A DNA stretch of 64,000 nt from Hexactinellida sp. DTS-2022 (taxonomy: Eukaryota; Porifera; Hexactinellida): NCBI GenBank assembly GCA_028753945.1, contig JAPNXP010000001.1, positions 2,470,501-2,534,500 of the forward strand, in the 5' to 3' direction. The translations under genes were made by a program, and so were the position numbers. Below, piece by piece: positions 20,238 to 31,979 of the stretch. Position 1 is the stretch's first letter, and each line of letters opens with the position of its first letter. Under the pieces are notes generated by a model. It did not search any database. It was given only the letters and a program-made list of their open reading frames with translations, and was not told the DNA's origin.

Positions 20238-23097
20238 CTAGAATTGCATTTCTTTAGTTTAGACCATTTTTCATAACAAAGTTCCTCTTCAGGGATAACT
20301 TCCTCTTCTTAGGTACAAATAATTTTTCGCTATAGCCCCAAAGTCAAATCTAAATGCCGCAACTCGCTCTTGAATATTTGTCGAATAAAATCTGCAGCTT
20401 TAATATTTAATTTGCCATCAAAAACACTGTATTTAACAATCATGAACCATATTCAAAAGGTGCATTATTATCTGTAGGATGATTATCAGGTTGTATATTG
20501 ACAAATAATTAGCCCACTACAAAAGGAACTAATGGCATTAATAATGTGAGGATATGATTAAGATATTAGGATTAAAACAGGTATTATAATTTAATTTGGT
20601 TTTGATAGATTTTCATAATTCTGTATGTGATTAATACATTCATTCCACATGGAACTAAAATGTCGACCAAATAGCGATTTTTCTTTATATGTTTTAGCAT
20701 TTTCATTGGATTCGTTCTCTTTATCAATGTCCTATACATTCGAATCAAAGGAATACTCCCCCTGTATTAATGATTCTAGGACAATCAAATGTTCACTCAT
20801 TGAAGGAAAAATAATTCACTAGCCAGCACATAGCATAATGAGGTATAGAAAGTATCAAGTTTTGAAATTTGTTTACACGAAATCATTGATCCTAAACATA
20901 CAGTATCAATTATTTTAATTTCTTGTTAAAATCTATGCAAAATGAGTGTTGAACAAATGTGAAGGACTGGTTCCAAATTTAGTTCTTCTTTGTTGACGAT
21001 AATACGCCAGCACTTTTCTAGGTAATCAACCAAGCTAGATTTATTAAACAAAGTACATGCGCTTTGTAAAATAGACCAACTGTGATCCATCTCAACTTGG
21101 GATATATTTAGGTCTTTGGAAATAAGTTTTTTGCATGTTAAATCCATCTGATAGGAAATGGGTTATTTCAGCTGTTGTATGGTAATTACTTATCATTTCT
21201 GCAACTGGAACCGGGCTCATTTATACTTTGGTGTGTTGCAAAGTTAAGGCGTAGTAAAATATTCTTGTAGAACCAGGAAAGGGTTACTGATAATTGATTC
21301 AGTTGCATCTAAATTGAGTATTACCAAATATTTTTTATAACAATTAAATAACCAAATCTGTTATTATGTATGCACATGTATTACAAAAGGATGTTGAGCA
21401 AAGTATTATATATATTCTGACATTAAGCTACCAGGTTATAATTGACAAAAATATGCCCGTGTTTCCGTGCTTCATTACGAACTGCAAACTCTATTATCCC
21501 GAATGTTATGGACTGGCTGCTAAGTTAATTTTCGCTTTGAATATTAACTCCTAACTAAAATCCCTAGCAATGAATCAAAGAACTTACCGAAGACGTTGAA
21601 TTGGATTCCATTTTTATGTGGAGGTACTTCCATTACTCTGAATTTGAATGTCGAAAATTAGTTCTTAATCAAAGTATAAAATGTTCTGTTTTATACTAAA
21701 GAACAATTTACCTGTAGATAATAATACACATCATTCAAAACTGAAGTGAGAATTGTTAGTTAACAAATAGCACTCAAGGGACATCATCAAGGTTGGGGCC
21801 GATTACGATTATAATCCTCATCTATTTAAATTGATCACACATTTAGCCATTATCCTAATAGTGATCATCATGTCTTTACGTCAACGTATATATAGACAAT
21901 GCTAAATTATTGACACATTAATCATCTAATAGTGATGAAGAATTAATTGAGCAACAATTGACTATCGTATTTTACGCAAAACATAAATAATGTAGAACTT
22001 TAAATTATCCTTGGTTGGAAATACTGATCTAATCATGACATTTTGGAATCTATAATTCACTGTTGCATAAATTTGTAGGCACAAATAAAAAATTGACAAT
22101 TTTCAAAAAACAAACATTTTCAAAAGAATTGGAAATTTTATGGAAATTTTCTACAAATTTCACACCTTTTTGTGTAAACTATGGGATATTCCTAATCCAC
22201 TTTATCCCATCTTTCAAGAAAAATAAAGATCAAGTCAATCGAGCAAGTATAAGTGTTAAATTTGCGTTTGAAGTGTGCTCGTTTGAATCTTTTGCTAACT
22301 TCACACTCGTCGTCTACGTCGTCTTAATCAGCTCATTATCTCGATAATTAGAGTTGGGGCCGATTACGGTTACAATCGTAATCGTTACACATTTCGCTGT
22401 AATCATAATCGTATTCGTAATAAGATGATTTTATTAGAGTGTAATCGTATCGTTATCGTAATAATGCTAATTTATTAGCGTATTTATCTTTGAAATTTAG
22501 GATAAATTATCTGGTAACACCGATTAATTATATGGCCAATGTACTGTAATTAAATTGGTGTGGTCGAATACATTGTCCATTGACTGCATGTAATAAGAAA
22601 GCATTCTCCTTTCATGATGTTGTAGCCCACGGTAAACATCCACTCGTAGACTTATTGCAATCCGTCAAAAAGTTTGGGAGCGCATCAAAAACGGAGGGTG
22701 ACATTCTCGAGCCTACTTTAGAATGTGATAAAGTAGTTTTAGGTATGTCTGTGGTCTTCTTTAACTGTCTGATAGTAAAACGTTATTCATAGGTATTCAT
22801 TATACGATACAAGGTTGGTTTAACCCAGGTTGTGGTGGACCCTCATATATAGAATGCTCTCTTGGCCCACATGCCCTTGTTTCCAGAGAAACCATTTATG
22901 ACACTACGCTTCCCTTAAACAAATTTCCTTAATAGCAAATCAGTGGACATTATTTGATGGAAATAAATATTCGAACTATATTTGGAAGAGTCGAACACAA
23001 TACGCCTATCATGAGATCTTATAATAAGTTACATAATTATAAGACACGAAAATAAAGCCATAATCAGTGGCTGAGCCACTTTAGGGCCAGAGTTGCA
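20238..23097. other. Mostly non-coding, repeat fragments
   Basis: No recognised gene. Two direct copies of GTTGGGGCCGATTACG (21793 and 22354), each followed by ATTACGATTA/TAATCGTAATC-type iterations, look like left ends of a CAG-less or truncated MITE family. Bases 22210-22325 are the inverted copy of 14780-14880. A short minus-strand frame (21147-20926: WSILQSACTLFNKSSLVDYLEK) has protein-like composition but is not recognised. Confidence 0.4.
22568..22755 (+). other. Possible exon, unidentified
   Basis: An open frame with protein-like composition (CNKKAFSFHDVVAHGKHPLV...GDILEPTLECDKVVL) runs into a good splice donor, TTTTAG|GTATGT, at ~22742. No family recognised and no partner exon identified, so this is a weak call. 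Confidence 0.25.
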
Positions 23098-23906
23098 CGC
23101 GGGCCAAATTTTTGTAACCGCAGCTCGCCATTTAGGTTAAACTGACCCGCAACCCGCACGGGCCGCGGGCCGATATGAAAAATAGGCCCGAGGCCCGCCC
23201 CGCAACCAGCAACCGGAAAGTACATTGTGTATTCCCTTAAATTTTCATAACGAAGTACATTGTAAATGCTCGGAAAGCGCAATATACTTCAATGCATGCA
23301 ATCAAGGCATGGCCCTGGTTTAATATAATAATGATTTAATTCTAAAGTTTAGACGAACAAAGAACAAACACATAACAAGGAGTTATGAGCTGAAAATAGT
23401 AATTACAGTAAATTGGGGTAAATGGCTAAAGTTTAAGGCTCGACTCACACCTTAAGGACGGAGGCCCAGAACATTGATTAAACGTATATTATTGCATATT
23501 CTGCATGGTCTATAGATGGGGTATATTCACAGGAATTTTAATCTGGAAATTCCAAATACTTTAGGAAATATACCACCTTGCGCCACTGACGTAATACAAA
23601 ATTTGGTGGGGATTTCGTCGCAATTTAGAGTGAAGTTATCTAATTTATATAGCTTCATCATACTTCACAACATTTAATTAACAATATGTTGAGTTAATTG
23701 GTCATTGAACTTCTTGAGTGTCCTGACCGTTGTTGAGTATAGCGTATTGTGTGTGCCTAATTCGGTGTGTTGCGGGCCAACGGCCCGCAACAAAGATTAT
23801 CAGCCCGAAAGTCCGCGGCCCGATAATTAAACTCGGCCCGCATTCGCGGGCAGCCCGAGGGCTAGCCTGCGGGCTTGCGGGCCAGCCCGCCCCGCGTGCA
23901 ACTCTG
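23098..23906. mobile_element. GC-rich hAT-like MITE
   Basis: Ends CAGAGTTGCACGCGGG and CCCGCGTGCAACTCTG. Flanking 8-mers TTTAGGGC and TGTGGGGC agree at six positions, so it is an old insertion. Both arms are built of GGCCCG / CCGCGGGCC iterations, in strong contrast to the AT-rich surroundings. Apparent ORFs here are by-products of the GC bias. Confidence 0.75.
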
Positions 23907-23914
23907 TGTGGGGC

Positions 23915-24922
23915 ACACGACATTAATATTAAGCCCGTGGGAGACACTAAACACTAATATTAAGGTTAAATTGCGGCAGATTCAGCCAAAAAAACACATA
24001 AATTTCGTTTTGAAGTTAGGTGTTTGATTTTCACATATATAATAAAAGACATTATAGCTAGATCCAAACTGAAAACGAAATAAAGTCATCTTCCATAACC
24101 TTGATTTATGGGCGTGCAATTTTTATGCTAATACAAAAGTCCCATAGGGGGATTTCGTCAGACTCCACCTGAAAGAAAAGTGGATTTGAGTATCTCGATT
24201 TGCTAAAGGCATATTCTGAGCTATGTATCACATAGATCATCGTTATGGGCGAAAGGTGACTGGTTTAGAATTTTGATTCAACCTAATTTAAAAAAATAGT
24301 GACCTTTTGTACTCAAAAAATGAATAAAAAGGTAATTTCTTTGTGGGATATTCAATAAAATGGTTGAAAAAAAATACTGTGTCATAATTCAAGAATGCAA
24401 ACCGACTACCTACTACGTACGCTTATAATCTTTAAATATTGATTCTGAGAACAAACATAGACAGCCACATTGCCAAAATTTATTTTATTTACTACCACCA
24501 CTTTACAGGAAGTCCCTTATGGGATTTGTATTAGACAAGTTTTGAAACCCACAGTAAATAAAATAAATTTGGGGGGGGGCCATTATTTAAATGAGTCATC
24601 AAAATAAAGTGAGCGAACGCTCAATCTATCCTTATTCAAAATTATTGTAGAAAAATTTTTCGGGGGGGGACCATGCCCCCCCATGGCAACGCCCATGCCA
24701 CCCTCCCGCCGCCCCTGTCCATCATGAAATATGATGCTATAAAAATTAGTAGTCTTATCTATTTGGGAGGACACATATATTGAATTGAAAGAATATCGCG
24801 TGAAATAATGTTTTGCTAAAATTATGATGGAAGACTAGAGTTATTTGAGTATTTCGAGGAGATCAGGGATAAAAATTAGACACTTTCCGAGTGGTGCTCT
24901 TCATAACTGATACAAATCTTAA
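23915..24922. other. Intergenic, one partial G-rich repeat
   Basis: Downstream flank of the caspase-ROCO gene. Bases ~24570-24722 hold opposed G and C runs ending GCCGCCCCTG, which looks like the right end of a G-rich hAT-like MITE whose left end is not found. Nothing else recognised. Confidence 0.4.
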
Positions 24923-27900
24923 CTAGAAATATAATTTCTTTCTTAAATGGCTAATGTCCTCAGTGCACTGTGCATATGTTTTGGATAAAAGAGATACCCT
25001 TCTCCTAACTTCTGTCATAATGTGGAGGAATTCCTCGTAACGGCAATATTGTAATACTAAGCAAAATGATTGAATGAATATAGAACCTTGAGATGAATCT
25101 CTGAAAGAAGAGTATCTTTGGACGCTTGAATTACCTATAAAAGTATCAGCTAATGAAGACAAATTTTCAGGTTCTTCATCAATGGATTGAGATGAATTAA
25201 GTCTATTACGAAGAGGCCGAATAGTCGGGTGTAGCTGCACTTTATCCATGGCAGTCACTCCAGATTCAACAGTGATCTTTTGATACCATCTTAACTTCTC
25301 ATCAAACTTTCTGGATAGTTTATATCTTTGAGAATTTAGTCCTGTAAATTTTACAAACTCAATTTTAGAACCTCGACACGCCTGAAGAATAAATATCTTA
25401 GGTTTCCCTGCTAAAGATTTACAATAAATATTTGAAAATTCAGATGTTATCTCATCTCGTGATATTTTCTTACCATCTGCTAACATAATATTATCATTTT
25501 CATCGCCATGGGACATGACAACGCAGAAGAATGAATCATAACAAGTATGGTCTAAACGTGCAATTCTCACCAATTCTCTCTTAAATTCAGCTTTGGTTAA
25601 GTTTTCACTAACCATCACTATGTATTGTAACTGCTCGAATGTTTCACGGAGAGAAATAAGATCCAATTTTGAACCCTTTCTTATCGCAGCATGATCAGTT
25701 GCAAATAACTCTATGTTGACCAAGAATGCAATGCCGTGCGGATTCGAGTTCATCCTATACCTATTATGATAAGTAGTAAAATCCATTGTCTGAGGGATAT
25801 GGATGTCTAAAGGCTTGATAAATCCTGTAGTAATATTTTTGTCGATTAAACTGCGTAAAAATTGATGGCCAGGATTCCTATATTCCCTACTAAGTGCGAC
25901 ATAAAATTTAATTGCCCATAAAGGTCCCTTGTGAACAAGTTCTTCTAGAAGATTATTACTTTCCCTTTGATAAATGAATTGATTGTTAATTGCGTAAATT
26001 CTTTCGGAGGATGCTAGTCCAAATTTATAGAGGAGTGGGGAAAGGTCTCTGAAATTAATATGCTTAATGAAGATGTCTTGGTGATTAAAAATAAACTTAG
26101 CCAAAGCAGTATTATCATAAAATTTGGTCATATAGTCCAAAAGAAAATCATTATCATTAAAAAAATTATTCCACTCAATTTGAGAATTGCTGTTGTAACA
26201 CCAAGACTGTCTGTATCCTGAATTAGTCAACAATAATTGGTCCAAAAATATACATGGGCTTTCCATTTGTTTCAGTTCTGATAGCCTACCACAAGAACAA
26301 TCTAACGCAATCTTCGCCAAGTTTCCAGAAGGAATTAGTTTTCCTTGAATATCAACTATAAGCATTTGAAGAAAAAATAAATAATCCATAACTTCTGACT
26401 TTATATATTGTTTGGTGAAATTATCCTCCTCGTCAGAGATTATTTCAGAAAATAATATTTTTATATAAGGTTTCTCCTTTGTGTATTCAAGAGCAACCAA
26501 TATAAAAGGACATATAAAGAAATAAGCACAATCAAATCCTAATTTAGGTGCAGGCAAGTTTTTTTCACCATTTCTACGGATACAGTATGATAAAAGTGTG
26601 AAATAGAGAGATGCAGGAATAAAACCATCAGGAAAATAAAGATAGAAAGTAGATATGAAATGATGTTTAGGTAGTTGTGCTGAAATTTCGTCAAATGAAC
26701 TAGTTAACAAGTAAGGAACGTAGAAATATTCTGCAAACCCTTGTACAGATTGACAATCAATTAAAATACCAAATAATTTTAGTAATTTTATGATGGAATC
26801 TTTTACTATAAATAGATTCAAAAATTTTAAGATACAATCAAGCATAATGCAAGATAACTTAGCCTCATCTTGACAAATCTCCAAATCTCTTTTAAAAAGT
26901 ATTATATTTTTCCCCGGAAAATGCTCAAACAAATCATTTCGGCATTGTGGCGAAACAATATAATAAATTGAATCTAGAAACTGTTGCACATTGTTAATAA
27001 TTGTATCTTGCTTGTAATAGAAAAATCCTATATCATGGAAGAGATGTAAGAAATACTCCAAATCTTCAGCACACTGACAAGACTCGGCTAAATAGTAAAT
27101 CCTTTTGTAGTTCACAATTGTATACTCTTCCCGCAAAATTACTTTTGCAAGTTCCATCCATTTTATAGGAATTGATTGTTGAAAAGCTATTTGGTCAGAT
27201 AAGTATTTAATAGTATCTTTAAGAGTAGAAATTTCAGCTAAATAAGGAGATTCAGGTAGACAACTTATCAGAAAGACGCCATCGTCTTCATGAACTAAAC
27301 TAAATGAATTATTTCGTTTACTCATATGACACCTTATCGTTTCTATGTGCTTTTCTGCTCTCTCTCTTGGATTAGTTACACAGTCACACTTGCTGAAAAT
27401 TAAGAGTATTTTCGCAGGTCTTTGATAAACATCAGTAGATGCTGATTTACAAACCGAGAATATTGCGTTCATCCAAAATTCTATTGCTTCCAAATAAGTT
27501 CTAGGAACACCAATCTGTGACCTCAGAACATTTCTATCTCGCCTCTCATTTCTTTCTATGATAGGATCAGTGAGTTCCTCAACAGAGAGGTCAATAAGTA
27601 GCAAGTATATAGCTCTAGGTGAAAGAAAGAGAGAATGAAAACTATATAAATATGACTGTCCTGCAAAGTCCCACGCAGTTAGAAAGTCAGATTTTGACTT
27701 TAGCACTTCGCTTCCTTTTAAGGTAGCATTAAACTTTAGAACTACATTAATAGATTGATCAATAGGAACTTTCTCAAGTAAAGTTTGATTATCGTAGATG
27801 TAATTTTCATTAAAATAAATTTTACTATTGTTGTTTGCCACTAGATCATGATGTTCAAATTCAGATTTAGTCGAAAGCATTCGTTCAGAAGTACTAGAGC

Positions 27901-29944
27901 TTAATGTCTGTTCATCAGATACAATATTAGAGGCGTTTGTTGTGTTTGGTCCTAAAGGTTCACATAGATTAATGTTATTATCTAAATCTCGCAAACCTTG
28001 AGTCATATAATTTACAAGCATGTCTTGTTTGGTGTCTTCTAAGTTGTTAACATAGGTTTTTAAGTCTTCAATTTGATCCCAATCATTAGATATCTTATGC
28101 ACCTGGAAATCAAACTTGTTTAGTAATGGAGTGCTCTCTTGATTTTCCTGAAATGGCAAACCAATGAGATGGCGAAGAAGAGAAGTTTTACCCACTCCTT
28201 CAGGGCCAACAACCATCAAACGAAAGAAACGGAAAGGTTCTGATCCTTCCAAACAAGCCAACTCATAAGCTCTTCTGAATTTTTCATTATCCATGTTGTA
28301 TTGAGAGGGGAGACTTGTATTTGAAAAGAAATAAAAGTTTCGGTTTAGCCCATCAATTACTTGTATGAAAGTAGATCTGTATGACCTATTCATAGCACTG
28401 TATATCATTGAATGTAAATCGACAAAATGATTTCGCTCAAGAGCATGAATAAAGTTTACTATAAAGGAGGAGTTAATATCTGATAGTGATTTATCTATAG
28501 CGTGAACTATAAACATGTTTTGGTAACTTTCATGGTTAAAATAAATTGTGGACTTTTTGTTATATTCAAGGCACTCTTCTAATATCATTTGACTAATAAA
28601 TATTACTCTAGGTATGTTGGGGAAAGAATTTGCCAGTTCCTTGGTAAAAGCATTCACTTTAAGATAAGTCTTATCCTTTAGAGAAACCTGATGGGGCTCG
28701 AGATCACATGTAAGGATAAACACCACTACTGAACAACAATTTTGACATAATATCTTGTTTTTATTTATCATTTGCGAATAACTAGATTTACCAACTAGGA
28801 GAATATCTTGAGCAATTTTGAAATTCATCGACTCAAATTCAATTTTAATATTTTCAATTAATTCTAGAATAATATGACTAGGTTTACTTTGAGCAAAGTT
28901 CTGATTCGTTAGAACCATAAAAAGTCCTTGCTGAAGAATAATTGAATTTTCATCATCAGTGCTTTTAGTCTGAATTTTTTCATTTTTTTTTAGATAAAAC
29001 GATTTATTAAGAGTGTTTTTTATGTAGAATACATTAGATTTGAAGGAAACGTGATTATCTAAAGGAAAAGAATTAAAGTATTTATTTCTGATATCAAGTA
29101 ATAAATCTAACAGTTGACATTGCATTGGAAGTTCTCTGAGAGCTTCTAAAAGAGAGAGAGCAAAATGATGAGAGGCGACATTAGGTGGCAGTGACGATAC
29201 ATTAGTAGAATTATAACAGATGCAAGTATTAGTAATAAAGTTTTTCTCAGGTGTGAAGGGAGAATTAATTTGAGAAAAATAGTTAAAGAAAAGGAGAACA
29301 GGTTGAATAGATCTTGACATCGCCAAATGTGTAAACTTGTCAATGAGAGATGGATGAGAATGAAGAGGTCTTGGGTCTATGCACTCATGGACCCTGTAAC
29401 TTAAAACAAATCTGGAATCTGTATTGATCACTGCTTGGCCAATGAAAAAAACAATGAGAGAATTGTACGAAACTGAAGATATAATTGCCTCATCAATCAT
29501 TGAGTAAAGTGACATAAATCTACTAGTAAAAAGTGGAACTGGATTTTCAGTGAAAAAACTAAGTCTCTCATCTCTTACCTCGACAGTGTCCAAAATTTTA
29601 ACATGAAAATTAAATAAAGTAAAAATATTTTCAATCTGTTTCGATTTAATTCTTGCCTGAACAAGGTCTGTTGCAGAAGTTTCAAAAATCAATATCAAAC
29701 ATAAACCAATATTTGATGCTTGATTATCTTGAATACTAGAATCAATAGATAGAGCATCTATGGTTTCAAGTTCTTCGTTGCAACTGAAAGATCTAGTAAA
29801 CGGACTTGGACTTGTTTTGGATTTTAACAATCCAACAGGGAAATCCAATTTAACTATTTCTTCATCACTCTCATGATATAGCGGGGGAGTATCCCCTCTT
29901 GAATAACTAATAAAACTTTCAGATGCCATTAATGTCTTGTTCAT
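24923..29944 (-). CDS. Caspase-ROCO protein: two pseudocaspases, ROC-COR, active-type caspase
   Basis: A single open frame of 1673 codons from ATG 29944. The frame stays open 31 codons further upstream without a Met, and a splice acceptor (AATTTCAG, ending ~29956) suggests an upstream exon. Residues ~75-300 and ~335-530 each follow the caspase p20/p10 pattern (strand-helix, 'DIFF' region, p10 helix), but FFIGQ/FFNYF and LTC/ISQM replace SHG and QACRG: degenerate caspases. A ROC GTPase follows: P-loop G580-S588 (GPEGVGKTS), WDFAGQ at 758-763, SKCD ending Asp854, with a ~150-residue Asn/Ser-rich insert between G1 and G3. A COR-like region starts near 925 (IPIKWMELAK). The C-terminal caspase has p20 from ~1402, His1479 (SHGD), Cys1523 (QACRG), the S1 Arg in AIRKGSKLD, and p10 from ~1610 (SFRDSSQGSIFIQ). 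It is probably a nucleotide-regulated death or defence protease. Domain calls are by motif reading. Confidence 0.85.
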   Translation of the reverse strand: MNKTLMASESFISYSRGDTPPLYHESDEEIVKLDFPVGLLKSKTSPSPFTRSFSCNEELETIDALSIDSSIQDNQASNIGLCLILIFETSATDLVQARIKSKQIENIFTLFNFHVKILDTVEVRDERLSFFTENPVPLFTSRFMSLYSMIDEAIISSVSYNSLIVFFIGQAVINTDSRFVLSYRVHECIDPRPLHSHPSLIDKFTHLAMSRSIQPVLLFFNYFSQINSPFTPEKNFITNTCICYNSTNVSSLPPNVASHHFALSLLEALRELPMQCQLLDLLLDIRNKYFNSFPLDNHVSFKSNVFYIKNTLNKSFYLKKNEKIQTKSTDDENSIILQQGLFMVLTNQNFAQSKPSHIILELIENIKIEFESMNFKIAQDILLVGKSSYSQMINKNKILCQNCCSVVVFILTCDLEPHQVSLKDKTYLKVNAFTKELANSFPNIPRVIFISQMILEECLEYNKKSTIYFNHESYQNMFIVHAIDKSLSDINSSFIVNFIHALERNHFVDLHSMIYSAMNRSYRSTFIQVIDGLNRNFYFFSNTSLPSQYNMDNEKFRRAYELACLEGSEPFRFFRLMVVGPEGVGKTSLLRHLIGLPFQENQESTPLLNKFDFQVHKISNDWDQIEDLKTYVNNLEDTKQDMLVNYMTQGLRDLDNNINLCEPLGPNTTNASNIVSDEQTLSSSTSERMLSTKSEFEHHDLVANNNSKIYFNENYIYDNQTLLEKVPIDQSINVVLKFNATLKGSEVLKSKSDFLTAWDFAGQSYLYSFHSLFLSPRAIYLLLIDLSVEELTDPIIERNERRDRNVLRSQIGVPRTYLEAIEFWMNAIFSVCKSASTDVYQRPAKILLIFSKCDCVTNPRERAEKHIETIRCHMSKRNNSFSLVHEDDGVFLISCLPESPYLAEISTLKDTIKYLSDQIAFQQSIPIKWMELAKVILREEYTIVNYKRIYYLAESCQCAEDLEYFLHLFHDIGFFYYKQDTIINNVQQFLDSIYYIVSPQCRNDLFEHFPGKNIILFKRDLEICQDEAKLSCIMLDCILKFLNLFIVKDSIIKLLKLFGILIDCQSVQGFAEYFYVPYLLTSSFDEISAQLPKHHFISTFYLYFPDGFIPASLYFTLLSYCIRRNGEKNLPAPKLGFDCAYFFICPFILVALEYTKEKPYIKILFSEIISDEEDNFTKQYIKSEVMDYLFFLQMLIVDIQGKLIPSGNLAKIALDCSCGRLSELKQMESPCIFLDQLLLTNSGYRQSWCYNSNSQIEWNNFFNDNDFLLDYMTKFYDNTALAKFIFNHQDIFIKHINFRDLSPLLYKFGLASSERIYAINNQFIYQRESNNLLEELVHKGPLWAIKFYVALSREYRNPGHQFLRSLIDKNITTGFIKPLDIHIPQTMDFTTYHNRYRMNSNPHGIAFLVNIELFATDHAAIRKGSKLDLISLRETFEQLQYIVMVSENLTKAEFKRELVRIARLDHTCYDSFFCVVMSHGDENDNIMLADGKKISRDEITSEFSNIYCKSLAGKPKIFILQACRGSKIEFVKFTGLNSQRYKLSRKFDEKLRWYQKITVESGVTAMDKVQLHPTIRPLRNRLNSSQSIDEEPENLSSLADTFIGNSSVQRYSSFRDSSQGSIFIQSFCLVLQYCRYEEFLHIMTEVRRRVSLLSKTYAQCTEDISHLRKKLYF

Positions 29945-29958
29945 GGGGCATAGTCTGA
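29945..29958 (-). promoter_or_regulatory. Probable 3' splice site before the first Met
   Basis: On the minus strand a pyrimidine-rich run ends TTAATTTCAG immediately upstream of ACTATGCCCCATGAAC. This fits a short 5' leader exon further upstream (coordinates above 29960) joined to the large coding exon. Alternatively coding continues in that unseen exon. Confidence 0.45.
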
Positions 29959-30037
29959 AATTAATAAATAATAGAATGGATCTATACTCAGCACTAGTAT
30001 AACCGCTTTTTAGTGTTTTAAAATTTAATTTCTGCAA

Positions 30038-31524
30038 CTATGATAATCTCCTTGTAACAGAAAATCTAATTAACACCAGTGCAGTGCTATATTTTAAAAT
30101 TTTATCTTACGAAGATATTTTTAGAGGCAGTATATTATGGTGGTTGATTGATAGTGCCCCCACAAGGAAGTAAACACCGGGAGGGCTGAGGCTTTCAACT
30201 CCCAACAGATTTGGCTCATATACAGTATCCCACGTTTCAGTCCCACTTTAAAAAATGTGTTTACAACACTGATTCATAAGAACAGCTGGGATTTACTACT
30301 TTAACCCTTGGCGCAATGTATTTAAAGCAAAAATAATTTGTGAAAGTTAATTATATTGATTCTCTATACATTAATTAAAATAATTATATAAGTTACACAA
30401 GTTATCCCTCGGATACTCTGGTGGTAAAAGTATAAATAGAAAAATAATTAAATTCAATTAAACAACGCATAAGACACAGTGGTTTAGAACCAAAGAATAG
30501 GAAAAAAATAGAATTCGTTTCTAAGCGATTCAATTGATTACTTATTGTTTGAATAAAGCTCATTTCAAATTTCTAAGCAATTGAGTGCCTAGAAGCAATA
30601 CAATTGCACTCCAAATATGCATGATCATTTTAGCTGAAATTGTAGTTCTAGATAATTTTAAATTTAGCTTCACTTCAAATACAAGCGAGAACATTTTATA
30701 ACTATCCATTACGACAAATTAAGTTTAGTTTATACATTTCAAGTATGCTGAAACTGAATAACCTGTTTTCATTAATGTATTTTCACAATATTTCGTTTGA
30801 GAAATCAAATTCTATATCTGTTGTTACATTTGCATCAAATTTTAATTGATAAAAACTCAAAAGTGCCCATAATAGTAAACTTCACAAAACTTCAATTAGA
30901 TATTGATACAAGATATCCTTAACTATATCTAAATTCATAGTTTAAACTGACACGCCCCGAAACAGTGCGCAACATTAAACATTTTAGCGAATTCCATTGT
31001 CACTTTGTGTTGCTATGAAAATGCTAAAACTAATTATTCGCTACTATTCAGTAGTATATCTTATTTGGTTACCCAAATGTATGTAAATATTGTATATTAA
31101 GAACAACTGAGCACTTAAGTACAATTTCATCAATGAGAGCAGCGAACTATGAACTCATATTGGGATTTTGATATTGAAGCAAGTTAGTTAGTTTTGCACA
31201 ATTCGGAGGTTATTTAGTGTGATGCGCAAGTGACAGCTATGCTAGAAAAAGTCATCTAGGGCTTATATGAGTTCTAATACACATTATAATTACATTCAAT
31301 AACCATCTACCCCCTTAACATGAGTGTACAAATCCTTATATCCTTTGGGGGCCGGACTTTTACGAAATATTCCCAATGTTCAAGATATTTTAACAATAAC
31401 TGTGGGTGAGTATTAAAAGATTGTTAACAAACCAAAAAATTTGTGTTTAATTGATTTACAACAAATCGCCCAGAACTAAACATAAAAGAGTGAATACATC
31501 ATTTTTGACGATACCATTCAATTC
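30038..31524. other. Intergenic, AT-rich
   Basis: The 5' flank of the caspase-ROCO gene. No convincing ORF, inverted repeat or recognised element. It would hold the promoter and leader exon, but I see no diagnostic promoter motif. Confidence 0.4.
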
Positions 31525-31621
31525 GCAGCTATCAATAACCCATATGCATTTAATACATTTCATATGTCTATCTGCAACCAGGATACCTATTCTTTACTAA
31601 CTCCCAATTTAAACCGCTGTG
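31525..31621. mobile_element. Isolated Transib right end
   Basis: Homologous over ~97 bp to the right end of the complete Transib (44838-44937): ATTCGCAG-TATC-ATAACCCATA, GTCTATCTGC, GGATACCTA, then AAACCGCTGTG at the tip where the complete copy has AAACCACTGTG. Its orientation is opposite to that expected for the minus-strand relic just to the right, so it belongs to another copy or a rearranged one. Confidence 0.65.
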
Positions 31622-31979
31622 TAAGATCTTGGCTTAAAGAAATGAAAAATTTGACTGAAGCTTCAAATCGGGTAAAATAGACACCTGACGGTAAAAAGTG
31701 TATTGCATGCATCCTACACATATATAAATGTATAAATTGGAAATGAATTATCGACTGTTAAGAATCGACTGGTGTCATTTTTTAGTACATACAGGTTAAA
31801 CAAAATTATGACGACGTCGGAAAAAACATCGAAAATACATTTATTCAATAATGAACTTACCATTGATTACTGAAGAAAATTAGACATGGATAAAGCTGGA
31901 ATAACAAAATTTAACCAATCTAAATATTAAATTAATAAATTATCTTGTTCCGTACAGTAAAAAAAGTTTTACAAATCAG

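Noticed and set aside
23702..23957. Overlapping frames on both strands in GC-rich DNA
   Set aside because: They are by-products of GGCCCG iterations in a MITE; the peptides are Arg/Ala/Pro-rich in any frame.
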